Part shown: in pieces, positions 1 to 11,663 of the stretch
Layout: each line of letters starts with the position of its first letter
Numbering within the stretch: the stretch's first letter is position 1
The notes under the pieces: generated by a model
Databases searched by the model: none
Told to the model about the DNA's origin: nothing
Seen by the model: only the letters and a program-made list of their open reading frames with translations
Translations under genes and position numbers: made by a program
Origin: Dermatemys mawii
Taxonomy: Eukaryota; Chordata; Testudines; Dermatemydidae
Direction of reading: 5' to 3'
Assembly (NCBI GenBank): GCA_007922305.1
Contig: ML677385.1
Location: 10,674,470-10,738,469, forward strand
DNA length: 64,000 nucleotides

Positions 1-2
1 TT

Positions 3-311
3 GACAGGACCAAACCTTTCCGGAAATCTCCTAGACTCTTTGTTTCTATTACTGAGCGTTCGAAAGGCTGCACAATATCCACTCAAAGACTGTCTAAATG
101 GATCGCCACATGCATGAAACAGTGCTATCATATTCGGAAAATGGGCTCTCCTGCACACACCAGAGTGCATTCTACAGAATCAGTTTCAACCTTGATAGCG
201 TACCTCAACAATATTCCGATACTAGAGATTTGTAGGGTGGCCACTTGGGCCTCTGTGAACACATTTACTGAACACTATGCAATCACTCAAGACTCCAGGG
301 CTGATGCCTAA
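3..311 (+). pseudogene. DIRS-type retroelement, C-terminal end of tyrosine recombinase
   Basis: An open frame of about 103 codons enters from the left window edge and stops at 309-311. It reads like the C-terminal catalytic half of the tyrosine recombinase that DIRS-like retrotransposons use in place of an integrase. Visible landmarks are DRTKPFRKSPRLFV near the start, a helix-rich middle (RLSKWIATCMKQCYHI), the HST box, EICRVATWAS and FTEHYAI, whose Tyr would be the nucleophile. The box normally reads H-x-x-R. Here HST is followed by Glu, so an essential Arg appears lost, which suggests a dead copy. The N-terminal part lies outside the window. Family assignment is by motif recognition. Confidence 0.7.
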
Positions 312-374
312 TCGTACTTATCTCTATGACTCATATGAACCTGAAGTCCCTCCTACTTTCTGAGAGGTACTGCT

Positions 375-670
375 CTAGAGTCATCTGAAGTGGAGCACCC
401 ACAGGGGCAGGACTTGAAGAAGAGAAAGTTACTCACCTTGTGCAGTAATTGAGGCTCTTTGAGATGTGTGTCCCTGTGGGTGCTCCACTGCCCACCCTCC
501 TCCCCTCTACCAATGTCACCACAAGATGCCTACTGCACACGTGAGACCCACACAGACACTATTACCCTAAAGCTTTGATCAATGGCACTGGGCTGCACTG
601 ACACCTGACGTGGAGCACCCACAGGGACACACATCTCGAAGAACCTCAGTTACTGTACAAAGATGAGTAC
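375..670. repeat. DIRS-type 3' end with inverted repeats
   Basis: A motif containing TGGAGCACCCACAGGG occurs three times just after the recombinase stop: forward at about 390-405, reversed at about 472-488, and forward again at about 610-627. The arms at 438-488 and 610-662 are inverted copies of about 50 bp. Inverted and complementary termini are typical of DIRS elements, so this is read as the terminal region of the same element. Confidence 0.6.
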
Positions 671-1711
671 CCTCCTCTTCCAGTGCACAGCTCAAATAAC
701 ACAGGGGAGATACAAAGGATACACTCCCACATCTTAAACCACAGATTTAATTGGTAAGCAAGCTGCTCCACAAATGTTTGAGGGTCTGCAGTGACTACTG
801 GTGGATATTATGAACCACCTACATTCAGAAAAGAATGATCACTAGCTGTATTTAGGCATCACACATTGGCCCAGCTCTTCCTCTGGCCCTCATTGTGGGG
901 TACAAGAAAAAGCTAAGGAGCTATACATTTTTCATCTTCACATATTTTTTTTCCATATGGTTTTACCCTGTGCACATTGAAACCATGCCAGTTACACAGT
1001 TTTAAGGGACCTTTTACAGGCATGTAATAGGGAGAGGGGTTTAGCTCTTAAATCTGGAACATACCTTTCCTAAAGCACATAATGTAGACCCAGAAGTCAG
1101 ATGATCTAGTCTGTGCATAGTAGTTTTAGTAGTTGTGATTTCTACTTTTGTATTAATCTCTGACATTATCCCTTTTTTGTACAACTGACCTCACTATTAA
1201 TCATGTCTGTCTGCTCATCGTCATGCTGTTCTTCCCCTAGCTATGAAATACTTACCAAGGAAATGTTTACCAAGGAAATATTCCAAATTATTTCCCAGTC
1301 ACATTTTTTTCTTATTCAAATTGTAACAATTCAGCGAACTTTGTCTTCCTGAAGGAAATAACACCATCTGGATTCTCAGAAGCGTGGTTATGACTCCTTG
1401 AGAGGATCCATATACAACTTTCCATATAAATTAACTCCGTGCTGAGTACACTGTATAGACTACTGCCTTCTCCTTCCTGTTAGTACTCTCCTAGATCTCC
1501 AATGGTATGTCTTCTCTAACTCTGTATGACTTCAGTACATCATCTTCTAACTTCATGTTTTTGTTAGTTGTAGGTTTCCTCAGTCTTTCCGTACTCCCTC
1601 TCTGAGAAATTGTAGGCTAATTTCTAGAACTTGCTTCTTTGCTATCTTAATTTTTGATCACGCATGTAATTGTTGTTTAACTTCTCACAGTTTTAGCGCA
1701 CAAAGAAAGTG
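671..1711. other. Intronic DNA, no gene seen
   Basis: AT-rich intronic sequence. No exon, RNA gene or confidently named repeat was recognised. Confidence 0.5.
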
Positions 1712-1970
1712 GGTATGTTTACATTACACTAAAAGTCCTGCAGCTAGCTGGTCAGCTGATTCTGGCTCCTCAGGCTTGGACTGTGGGGCTATACAATTGC
1801 AGTGTAGATATCTGGGCCCAAGTTCTGGGACTCAGGGTCCCAGAGCCAGAGCTCCAGCCCAAACTTGAATGTCTACACGGCAGTTGTCTAGCCTTGTAGT
1901 CCTACCCCCATAAACTTGAGTCAGCTGACACAGGCCAGCCGTGGGTGTTTTGTTGCAGTGTAGACATACC
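1712..1970. mobile_element. hAT-like MITE
   Basis: The ends are inverted: GGTATGTTTACATTACAC on the left, and GCAGTGTAGACATACC on the right, which reverse-complements to GGTATGTCTACACTGC. The interior is itself palindromic, with arms carrying TTGCAGTGTAGA, GGGCTCCAG-like and CAGCTGA blocks. There is no coding capacity. A clean target duplication is not evident (AGAAAGTG versus ATAAGAGT), so the copy is old. Assignment to hAT rests on the style of the ends only. Confidence 0.6.
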
Positions 1971-2900
1971 ATAAGAGTTTATCGCTTTCCAATTAAAAAA
2001 GAAAGAAATTATTCTTTTATCTTTTTCAACCTGCTGAAAGGATGAATGATTCGATCTAAATTAAATTATACTAACAGAACATAAAGGAAGTCAGCGTGCT
2101 GGTAAAATGATGGGATTTAACAGTTTCTTCTGCAGAAATTAGGTTATTGGGGTACTCAAAAGCAAATAGGCAATATCTCTCAGACACGTGTTAATAGAGA
2201 GGTGGAGATTTATAGCTATAAAATATTAATGTATGTAGTGGGTGGAATGGCTCTTGTTACCCACAAGCAGTGAAACCATGAATAAGCTATTAAATTATCT
2301 TAGATGAGTTTGAGTAAGCCTATATACCACACCACCTTAAGTTCTATGTATGCTGTGCTGTATGTTTAACATAAAAAATACTTTTAAAAAAATCTCAAAA
2401 ATGTTTAAATGCTTCATTTTAAAAAACACACAAGTACAGTTTTTTTCCTATTCCTCTGCCTGAAAAGTTCATACCAGGAATCCAGCTATACAGAACTCTG
2501 AGGGAGAGAAAAATATAACTGATGCATTTTTAAAACTGCTAAAATGAACTAAAAATAGCTTTTGCCTGTGTAAAAACATGATTACTGTGATGCAGTATCT
2601 CAGATTATTCCAGAGGTTGAATCCTGTGTGGTTTGTCCCAATACAAAGCCAGGAATCATGCTTTCCAGTGTTTAAAACCTCTTGTTTAGCTTTGCAAGAA
2701 TGTGAAATTTTGGATCTTAAACCCATCATTAGAAATATCATTGAATATTGCCTGTTCTTCAGTTCAGATTAGTGTAATTATCTGGGGACAAAAGAGGGGA
2801 CAGTTTTAGTGACAGGTTGATTTGAAAATAAAAGTGTACCTTTGCAGCTACATGGTTTGTACTGCTAGAATTATTAAAGATGATTCAATGGGTAGAGAGT
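1971..2900. other. Intronic DNA, no gene seen
   Basis: AT-rich. Overlapping short frames at 2469-2772 on both strands have no recognisable protein content. Confidence 0.5.
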
Positions 2901-3762
2901 AGGTGAGAGAGTAAAGGGATTTGCAATTTATCAGACAGAGATCTTCACGTATGTGGCATGTATCTAGGAACACCTCCACGCACACTTAGCAGATGGCCAA
3001 TCCAATCTCATGGGGAAGCAGCTGGACAAGACAGCTCCTTGAATCACGTGCCTGACCCCACATCATAGGTAGCAGGAGGGCTGGCCAGACTCCAGAACCA
3101 ACCCTGGAGGGTGGTTGGCAGGAGAAGTCAAACTAAGTGAGGAAGCAACTGGCCTAAACACCTTCAGTCCATGACTTTAATCACTGCTGAGATGGCAGAA
3201 GGAGAAGGCAAACTTTGTGTTCTGAAGTTTGATGCAAGGATATGGTCAATAGTAGAGCCTGCACTTGAACTGCTCTGGCTTTGCTCAGTGGCAGAATAGA
3301 TCAATGTGCGCATTCCATCTCTATTCTATGCAAACTTTTTTATTGCTTGAGAAAGTTAGAATCCAACACTGATAGTGCTACTTTAACGGGATATCTGTGG
3401 AGTTAACAAGCTATTTGCTCAATTCAGAATTTTCTTTCTTTAAAATAATGTAAATGTATTGCTTATTAAAGTAGTGTATGACAGCCCTGACAGACAGAAT
3501 AGAAGCTTCCCTACTCAGCTACATAGGACTTCACTACTCCATAGTCCTGATCTGTAATGGTCCTGCTATTTCAGTCTTCAGCCTTTAAGTAGCATGGTAT
3601 TGTGCCAAAGTATGTATTAGTTTGATGATGTATGACACATATCCACTTAAGCTTTGTCCATGAGACTCATTTCCTTTTGTGACTTAAACAGGTGAGAGAG
3701 TAAAGGGATTTGCAATTTTTCAGACAATATCTTCACATATGTGGCATGTATCTAGGAACACC
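2901..3762. repeat. Pair of ~73-bp direct repeats about 790 bp apart
   Basis: The segment at 2901-2974, starting AGGTGAGAGAGTAAAGGG and ending TCTAGGAACACC, recurs at 3690-3762 with only a few substitutions and a short indel. The roughly 715 bp between them were not recognised. The layout could be a remnant of an LTR-like unit, two copies of a small dispersed repeat, or a local duplication. No coding signal is visible inside. Confidence 0.8.
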
Positions 3763-4679
3763 AGGGTCTGATCCAGTTGTAAAAGGCTGGGTGGTTAACC
3801 CAATATATCATCTCAGTTTTGTATAAAATAGAGTTTACTTTTCTCCTTATGCAGGCTATTTTAGTTCCTGGGTTGAATTTTTAAAGATTCCCACTATTTT
3901 TGCTTATATTACCCTACTCACTCATTTCATGAGGTATTTTTATTGTAGCCACTAACCAGTAACAAAGAAGGTGGTTCACGTGAGGGTACTTCATCGCACT
4001 TTGATGATAGACGATTGAAAGGGACTGGTAACTGTCACAGAACATTCCCTTTTTGCTGGTGCATCACAATGATTGGCAGCTAGTGTAAATCCCCATAGCT
4101 CTTTTGTCTTAGTGAAACAAAGTTGATTTACACCAGATGTGCATGAGACTCAGTGTTCTCCCGGCTAGACCTGGGAAGGAGAAGCTGAGCCCATGCAGCA
4201 TGTTATCTTTTATCCTGATCACTGGTCCTGTTCTCTACATTTATTATTTAAATCTGTTCTGTGTATTTCCCAACTCATTTGCCAATAAATCAAAAAGTGT
4301 TGCAGTTATAAACGGTAAATATAAATAAGTTTCTAACTGATTTACATGGAAATCTACTCTCTTCTCCCCACCACTACCATTGTCTTTTTAATGAAGCAAT
4401 CTTAATCAAAATGCCCCACTACTGATGAAAACATATAAATTTCCATGGAAAACACAGTATATTGTCAAACATTACAGAGGCCAGTGATCATGCAGTGAGA
4501 GATTTTGTACAGTTGATATTTAAGATGTGTCCTTCTGGTGACATAGTTACTATTCTTGCATATATTTATATCATCCATGCCTTTCATGTCTTGTTTGCTC
4601 AATTTACTAATAAGCTGGTAAACATATTTTTTTCAGTTCAGTCTAGCTTGTAAAAATCAAGCCATATTATTTCTGCTTT
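3763..4679. other. Intronic DNA, no gene seen
   Basis: AT-rich sequence with no recognised element. Confidence 0.45.
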
Positions 4680-5168
4680 GTGCACAGTGTTCTTGTCAGC
4701 AAGTTAAAAAAGTATGGGCTGGATGAATGGACTATAAGGTGGATAGAAAGCTGGCTAAATCGTCGGGCTCAAAGGATATTGATCAATGACTCCATGTCTA
4801 GCTGGCAGCCTGTATCAAGTGGAGTGCCCCAAGGGTTGGTCCAGGGGCAGGTTTTGTTCAGTATCTTCATTAATGATCTGGAGGATGGCACAGACTGCAC
4901 CCTCAGCAGGTTTGAAGATGACACTAAATTGGGAGGCGTGGTAGATATGCTGGAGGGTATGGATAGGATACAGAGGGACCTAGACAAATTAGAGGATTGG
5001 GCCAAAAGAAATCTCATGAGGTTCAACAAGGACAAGTGCAGAGTCCTGCACTTAGGAAGGAAGAATCCCATGGACTGCTACAGATTAGGGACCAAGTGGC
5101 TAGGCAGCAGTTCTGCAGAAAAGGACGTAGGGGTTATAGTGGATGAGAAGCTGAATATGAATCAATAG
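4680..5168 (+). pseudogene. CR1-type LINE reverse transcriptase fragment
   Basis: A 162-codon frame carries the fingers/palm part of a CR1-clade reverse transcriptase: KYGLDEWTIRWIESWLNRRA, then SSGVPQG, then FINDLEDGTDCTLSRFEDDTKLG, DLDKLEDWAKRNLMRFNKDK, VLHLGRKNP and LGSSSAEKDVGVIVD. The catalytic F-A-D-D box reads FEDD, and the block after SSGVPQG reads LVQGQVLFSIF where the family normally has a SVLGPVLFNIF-like string. The fragment is truncated at both ends: the endonuclease, the N-terminal RT and the 3' tail are missing. It is a dead copy in a DMD intron, and the frame stays open only by chance. Confidence 0.88.
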
Positions 5169-8100
5169 TTGCTGAATATGTAATATAAAATGATTGACTG
5201 TTACATATCACCAAAAGCAAAACATTACCATGTCCAATATATTTTCCTTGAAGTAGAAGTAGTTTTACACATGTAAAATGTGGCCCTATTTTATACAAGA
5301 TATGGTAGAACTACCATAAAACTGCACTGTCATATACTTAAAATAAGATTTTATAGCTGCTTTTGATAGCTGTAAAGTTGTATAGTTCAATCCAATATCG
5401 TATCAAACATCTTTGTGTTTAATGAGCAGGACTCAGAAATAGGAATTATATTTCAGTTCCACTGTAACACTTTGAACTTGAAATGATTAGACACATTAGG
5501 AATTAAAAAGGAAAGATCTTACAATTGGAGAGAGTGTGGGGTTTTTTTGGAGGGAGGGGTTAAAAATGAGTTGTACTCTTAATTTTGATGATAGACAAAC
5601 AGAAGACAGTTTCTGAAAATTATTCAATGAGACCTTCCAGGAATGGGGAAGGAGTGGTTTTGCATATTCTTCTCATGTAGACCAGACATAATCTTTATGT
5701 TTCACCAGAAGATTGACAGTTTCTCCAAGAAAGCAATATTTTTTCATTTGTCAAAGCCACTGTCTAGTCTTTGGTTCAGTCTTATGTTTGCTATGCCACT
5801 AGTTTCAGAAACTAACAGTCATTAGTCCTCTACTCTATTTGGTGAAAATTTCATGTGTTCTCCATCCTAATAATAGGGTCAACATTACTTTTGGACTCAT
5901 ACCTACCATCTCATTATGTTCTTAATGATCATATCAGTTTAGTCTATGAAAATGTTTTATATTTTTGAACCACCAATAACGGTGTGTCCCTTGTGGAAAA
6001 AGGCCTATCGATTTTAATATGGATAAAACTACAGTGTTCTGTAAAAAGGTAATGGGCCATATATATGATCCAATATTCAAACCCAGTTATAATATGTTAA
6101 GAACTTTAATTCAAGATGGTCTTTTTCACAAGCTTAATTGTTCCCTAACCAATTTAAAAGTTGTATTTGTATCATCATTTGTGCCATTAAGTACAGACTT
6201 TACTAGTCTTTGATATTATAGTATCTAGTGCAATGAAGAATAAATTCAACAGTCACAGAAGGTATAGGAATAGAACTGTATATGCAATACAAGAATATTT
6301 TGATACTAGAGCTGGAAAAGTTCTGATTCTGCAGATAGAGTGTCTTTCTGGAAGAGACCAGTTTTTCTGATTTGATTTCTTTCATGATCATTATAGCTCT
6401 TACTTATTGTATCTACCACCGAGTGGCATCTACCAACTCCTATGTTTGTTCTTTTCCCATTTCCTTAAAGCTATCCTTGAGTCTATCAAATCTCTTTTCA
6501 GTTGTGTTGTTGGTTCTCATGTGGATAACAATAAGTGCAAATTTCCTAACATTTTCAACGTATTCTCTGCCTTTCTTGTTACATCTCTTTTCCTAGCAGG
6601 ATAACACCCAGTTTTCTTTATTTGGGTAACAGGTGGCCTTGGGATTTGGTCTTCACTACTGAGACCAAGAAAGATTATTTAATCCTTTTTCCTCTCTAGT
6701 AGATCGCTTTCAGTGATAGCACTTTGACCATTCACCAGGTAACTATCTGTCTTTATTTCCTCTTCATGCTGATCATTGAGAGATAGTACAGTATGTCACT
6801 TGTGTGACCTCTTCATCTTGAGACCCTTCAACCAATAGCCTGATGAGAAATTTAATTCTTGAAGATACTGTAGGAATATTAATATTATAAACCCAACAAA
6901 CTGATTTTTGGATATTGGTTTAAACTTTGAGGTCTAGCAGCAGCTAGAAAACAATTGAGTTTTGATTTGTGAACAGAGAACTTCATGCAAAAGTCATGGA
7001 TGTAGAATTAATGTTGAACATCAGGATGTCATGTTTCAGAGAAAAAATTCAGACTAATCACAAAGTAAAGTACATCTAGATGAGGACACAGATGTAACTT
7101 TGTTTTACAAAAGGGAGGTATCATGTTTTATAGGACATATTAACAAAAATATTTGGAAGCCACAGAGTCCTGGATGATATGATTTGACCATTTTGCCATA
7201 CTCATATTTTAGCTGTGGTGGCATGAACAGTTGGAATTAATAAATATCAGGAGAGTTAATAAAAAGGGCGATACAATATTCTAAATGAAAAAATGCTACA
7301 GAGGAAAAAGATGTCAGTTTTGCTTTAGATGAGCATGGATTTTAGTCTAGCAATATTTTGCAGTCTGATATCTGCCAGCCTCGTGGCTCCATAATCAGCT
7401 TTATAAATGTTGTGAGTTTTTAAGGGATGTTGGAAAGAGAAAATGGATTCCCCTACACACACAAACACATGGAAACTGCCCTTAGCTCAGAAAATCAGAT
7501 TTTGGATATGGTCCACCAGCTCCAATGCCTTTACCCAAGATTTTCTTCTCAGGTTTACTCTGCTTAATTTAATTTAGCTTTAGGATGTTGTCAGTTCAGA
7601 ATTTGTTGGCTGGCCTAGCCTACATACATCTTATAAAACACAGAAAAGGAAAAAGCTAAAGCAATTATAACTACTTCTAGAACTAGATAATAGTAGCAGC
7701 AGCAATAGTAAACAGATTACAGCCATAGAGAGTGTAAATGTCCCTGAGGAAATTTGTGTGTGATTTAGTTTCAGATATAACCATAGCAATAATGACAATA
7801 TGAAACAAACTCGTAGGATAGTGCTCCCTCAACTACAACTTCAGTTGTGAAGGTTTAAAATGCAAATCTGATAGCAATCTTAAATTTAAAATAATAGATG
7901 CACATACGCATATGATTACTCTTGGGGATGTCTTTGTGCAAACAGTCAAGGGGCAGTCTGATAAAAGTTTGAAGCAAAAATTATATGAGCAAGACTTTGT
8001 TTGAGATCATGTTTGGAATCCATAAGTAAAGAATAATAAATGGGGTGCTGATGGGGCAGATCTGATTAAAAATCTAAACTTTTCTCAGTCCTTAAGCAGG

Positions 8101-10229
8101 CATGCCTACATTTACAGTAGGTTTTCTTACATTTTGGTCACTATATAATATGTCATTAATCTGCATTTCATTTAGTTCTGTGTTTAAAAGAATTATCTAC
8201 TTCCATTTTATGACCATCATCATACACTGTAGTTGCCAGTTACACTGAACAAATTTAATCCTGGCATGTGAGAATACTAAAAGTGTTAATTTGAATCCTT
8301 TTCCTATACTCATGTAAGTTATCATTTAGCCATAGCACTGACTTTAAATTATTTCTAGTGCTGTATTTCTCTGAATCCTGAACGTAAGACATTAGTCACT
8401 GAATATTAAAAGCTTATCTATCCACACACTTCATATTAAGTTCAGTTTTCTTTTCTATAATATAATTCTAGTTAAAATTTATTCCACATTCTGAAATTTC
8501 TAATTTACTAGTTAAGTCCAAAACCCATGGCTGGACTGCAAACAGATTTTCCTCAACTAAAGCCTTTAGCTTTTATTTTTTTGTCTTTAACTCACAATGA
8601 AAGTGTCTGTACGTACAAAGAACTAGCTACTGTAATTTTAAAAATACTGTGTATAAGATGAAGAAACATTTTCCTAATTTTCTTCTGTGTGACTCACCAA
8701 AGAAATGGTTGCTCTCTCTATGTGACAAGCATATACAGTTCTTGCAGATATGAATCATGGAACAGAGGTGTCTTAGGCCACTTTGAATAGTTTAAGTCAA
8801 AATGACACCTGCTTTTGCAGTGCTCCTCAAGCTAACTGCATCGGCTTCCCCAGTGGGATGAAATTGGCGGGGAGGGGAGGTCAAAATAAAGTAGAAATTA
8901 ACAAAAACAAAGAATTCACAATCTACTGATTTCTCTCAGGCTTCTCTCCCTTCTCTTTCACCCTATATACTCCAGGCAACCTTATTCACTCACAGAGTTT
9001 TGGCTAAAATCTCTGCTGGTGCCTCCTAAATCTACCTCTCTGCCCTTAACCTCTTTTTCTGGTCAGTCTGATAGCTCTGACGGCCTTTGCACCATCCCCC
9101 GCTAAATGATGTTGCAGTCTAAAGCTTAATAGAAAAGAATGTATCTGTTTACCTTTCTTTCTAATCTCTGACTTCCTTGTTGACATCTCCACTATTGCAC
9201 CCCCTCCTTTAATTGCCCTTTTGTTTCATTCTCCCACTCTCGATTTTTGTGCTTTCTTTCATGTTTCACTTTAACTGTCCCCTTCTCAAATGCCAAACAA
9301 CCTGTCTTTTCTTTGATACCTCCTTAAAACAGATACCTTTCTCTAAGACTTTTATTTCTGATCTCTCTTAAACATCTTTGCTCAGCTTCTCAGTCTCCTA
9401 GATTTCTGTATCTGTATCAAATAGTAATCTGCTTTAGATTGCAACCATATTTGACAACTACATTATTGGCATTCACAGAATAAATAACTCAGTGCAACTT
9501 GTCCCATAATGTATATCAGGCCTAAATTATGCAACAGCGATCCCAGAATTATGTGGCACTACCTCTGACAGTGTTCTCCCTTTGCTGCCACCTTCCCCTA
9601 CTCCACTCCAGTCCAATAACTAGAGTAGCTTCTGTGTTATATACATTTGTCACAGTTGGACAGTAACTGCATTTCTGACCTCTTCCTAGTCTTCCTGAGT
9701 GCACCCCCTTGAGAAATAAGGTCTCATGCCATTAACTATCCCAGGATGGAATTGAACAGTTCTCCCACTCTGCGACTGGGCCCTGGGTTACAGCACCCTG
9801 TGTGTCCACCATTCTTGCCCTCCAAGTCCAACAAATTCAGTCACCTGAGTTCTTCCCTTCAGGAGTCTGTGATCAGAGGTACACAGTGATCACACAGCCT
9901 TCTTCAAACCAATGTATATTGTTTATTTAGCAGTAGGAAACAAGCAATAGAAAAAATGTTTTAAAACAACAGTCCAGATATGTCTGTCTCGGAGTCCTAG
10001 GTTTCTGTCTGGTTCCTCCATAAAAGAGTATTCCCCTTTAAACCCTGGCATGGTCTTTGTTTTCATGAGGCTTGGCAATCCCTAATCAAACCAGTTTCAT
10101 GGCTAGCAGGAGACCATAGCCAGAATCGTCAAAACTAACAGTTCTGGCATTTTCCCTTAACAGCTCTTAAATGTTTGCTGAAAAGAGGTTGTCTGGACCA
10201 TGCTTCTCCTTTCTGCCTGGCAGACCAAC
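5169..10229. other. Long intronic stretch, no gene seen
   Basis: About 5 kb of AT-rich intron. Scattered frames of 60-75 codons look random, with overlapping frames on both strands and no domains. The part from about 9,640 to 10,229, with its probable continuation after 11,664, has a pyrimidine-rich composition suggesting an unrecognised old repeat into which the Penelope element inserted. Confidence 0.4.
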
Positions 10230-10353
10230 AATATTCATTCAGGTTTAAGATTAGCAGCCATGTTAGTCTGTATCCGTAAATAAGACGAGGAATACTTGTG
10301 GCACCTTAGTGACAAAGAGTCCTGTGGGACCTTAAGGACTAACTTAAGTATTA

Positions 10354-10466
10354 GAGCATAAGCTTTCATGGGCTAATACCCACTTCATCGGATGCAAACA
10401 TCTTAGAGACTAACCAGTTTATTTCAGCATAAGCTGTCGTGGGCTATAGCCCACTTCATCGGATGC
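10354..10466 (-). ncRNA. Two hammerhead-ribozyme-like motifs in the left PLE terminal repeat
   Basis: On the minus strand, 10395-10354 and 10466-10425 each read CCGATGA, an extra A, a 6-bp stem II (GTGGGY/RCCCAY) with a 4-nt loop, then GAAA (GACA in the second), then GC-TTAT-GC as a 2-bp stem III, then TC or TG. This is the layout of the minimal type I hammerhead ribozymes reported from PLE terminal repeats. U4 is changed to C and there is an extra A before stem II, so activity is doubtful. The two copies lie 71 bp apart in tandem. Confidence 0.45.
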
Positions 10467-10706
10467 ATAGAGTGGAACAGAAGTAAGATGTATACACAGA
10501 AAGCAAAAAAAAGTTGTACATTACCATACCAATTCTAAGAGGCTGTTTGTAGCCTTTTGTAGTGGATCTGTGTCTGACAGGTGATAAGAATCTTTGACGG
10601 GAACTTAACAGGAAAACGCATTCAATTAGTGTAATGACAAAGCCAATCACAGTCTCTGTTTAGCCCTTGGTTGATAGTGTCCAATTTGAAAACTAATTCC
10701 AGTTTC

Positions 10707-11350
10707 TCAGCTTCTCGTTGTAGTCTGTTCTGGAAGTTTTTTCTGTTTTAAAATTGACACCTTCAAGTCTTTAGTAGAATGGCCAGAGAGGTTGAAGTGT
10801 TCTCCCACTGGTTTTTGAATGTTATGATTCCTGATGTCAGATTTGTGTCCATTTATTCTTTTGCGTAGAGACTGTCCAGTTTGACCAATGCACATAGCAC
10901 AAGGGCATTGCTGGCACATGATGGCATATATCACATTGGTAGATGTGCAGGTGAATGAGCCTCTAATGCTGTGGCTGATGTGATTAGGCCCTATGATGGT
11001 GTCAGTTGAATGCATATGTGGACAGAGTTGGCACCTGGCTTTGTTACAAGGAGAGGTACCTGAGTTAGTGTTTTTGTTATGTGGTGTGTGGTTATCAGTG
11101 AGTATTTGTTTCAGGTTGGGGGGCTGTCTGTAAGCGAGGACTGGTCTGTCTCCCAAGATCTGTGAGAGTGAGGGATCGTCTTTCAGGATAGGTTGTAGGT
11201 CTTTGATGATGCGTTGGAGAGGTTTAAGTAGGGGGCTGAAGATGACGGCTAATGGTGTTCTGTTTTTTTACCTTTGTTGAGCCTGTCCTGTAGTAGGTGG
11301 CTTCTGGGTACTCTTCTGGCTCTGTCAATCTGTATTTTCACTTCTTTGGC
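10707..11350 (-). pseudogene. PLE polyprotein remnant: RT tail plus GIY-YIG endonuclease
   Basis: The open part (11156 down to 10707, 149 codons) holds a Cys-rich linker, CNKARCQLCPHM, followed by a GIY-YIG-type nuclease domain: NVIYAIMCQQC, then CIGQTGQSLRKRINGHKSDI, and later PVGEHFNLSGHS. In PLEs this domain follows the reverse transcriptase. Upstream on the same strand (about 11,157-11,350) other frames contain IDRARRVPRSHLLQDRLNK, which matches the RT C-terminal region, but frameshifts separate it from the endonuclease. Downstream (about 10,640-10,706) the C-terminal KLDTINQGLN-like tail is also out of frame. The first Tyr of the nuclease motif reads VIYAI and the second is replaced (CIGQT instead of YIGQT), so catalysis is probably lost. 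Confidence 0.85.
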
Positions 11351-11401
11351 TTTGTCATTACACTACTTGAATGTATTTCCCTGTTAAGTTCCCTTCAAAG
11401 A

Positions 11402-11652
11402 TTCTTATCACCTGTCACACACAGATCCACTACTAAAGGTTTTTTTCTCCTGCTGATAATGGCCCATCCAAATTAAACAGCCTCTTAGAATTGGTATGGT
11501 AATGTACAACTTATTTTGCTTTCTGTGTGTATAAATACATCTTACTTCTGTTCCATTCTATGCATCCGATGAAGTGAGCTATAGCCCACGACAGCTTATG
11601 CTGAAATAAACTGGTTAGTCTCTAGGTGCCACAAGTATTCCTCGTCTTATTT
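11402..11652 (-). repeat. Right inverted terminal arm of the PLE
   Basis: This is an inverted copy of about 10,278-10,570. It starts with CACAGATCCACTACTAAAGG (the left arm has the complement around 10,560), contains CTTAGAATTGGTATGGTAATG and ends GTATTCCTCGTCTTATTTA. It contains a hammerhead-like motif at 11562-11602 (CCGATGA, stem AGTGAGC/GCCCAC with one mismatch, GACA, GCTTATGC) on the plus strand. GACA in place of GAAA is shared with the outer left copy, so that change predates or was copied with the element. Confidence 0.75.
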
Positions 11653-11663
11653 AATATTCATTC

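Larger units (their letters stand above)
10230..11663 (-). mobile_element. Penelope-like element with 11-bp target-site duplication
   Basis: A minus-oriented Penelope-like retroelement (PLE) of about 1.4 kb lies between two identical 11-bp direct repeats, AATATTCATTC, at 10230-10240 and 11653-11663. The two ends are inverted copies of each other: AAATAAGACGAGGAATACTTGT from about 10,278, mirrored in the sequence ending at 11,652. The similarity extends inward over TTAGTCTCTA, the CCACTTCATCGGATGC block and AGAGTGGAACAGAAGTAAGAT. Between them lies a GIY-YIG endonuclease frame. Inverted terminal arms with one 5'-truncated coding region are characteristic of PLEs. The left arm holds an extra internal copy of the terminal unit (see the hammerhead-like entries). 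Confidence 0.85.
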
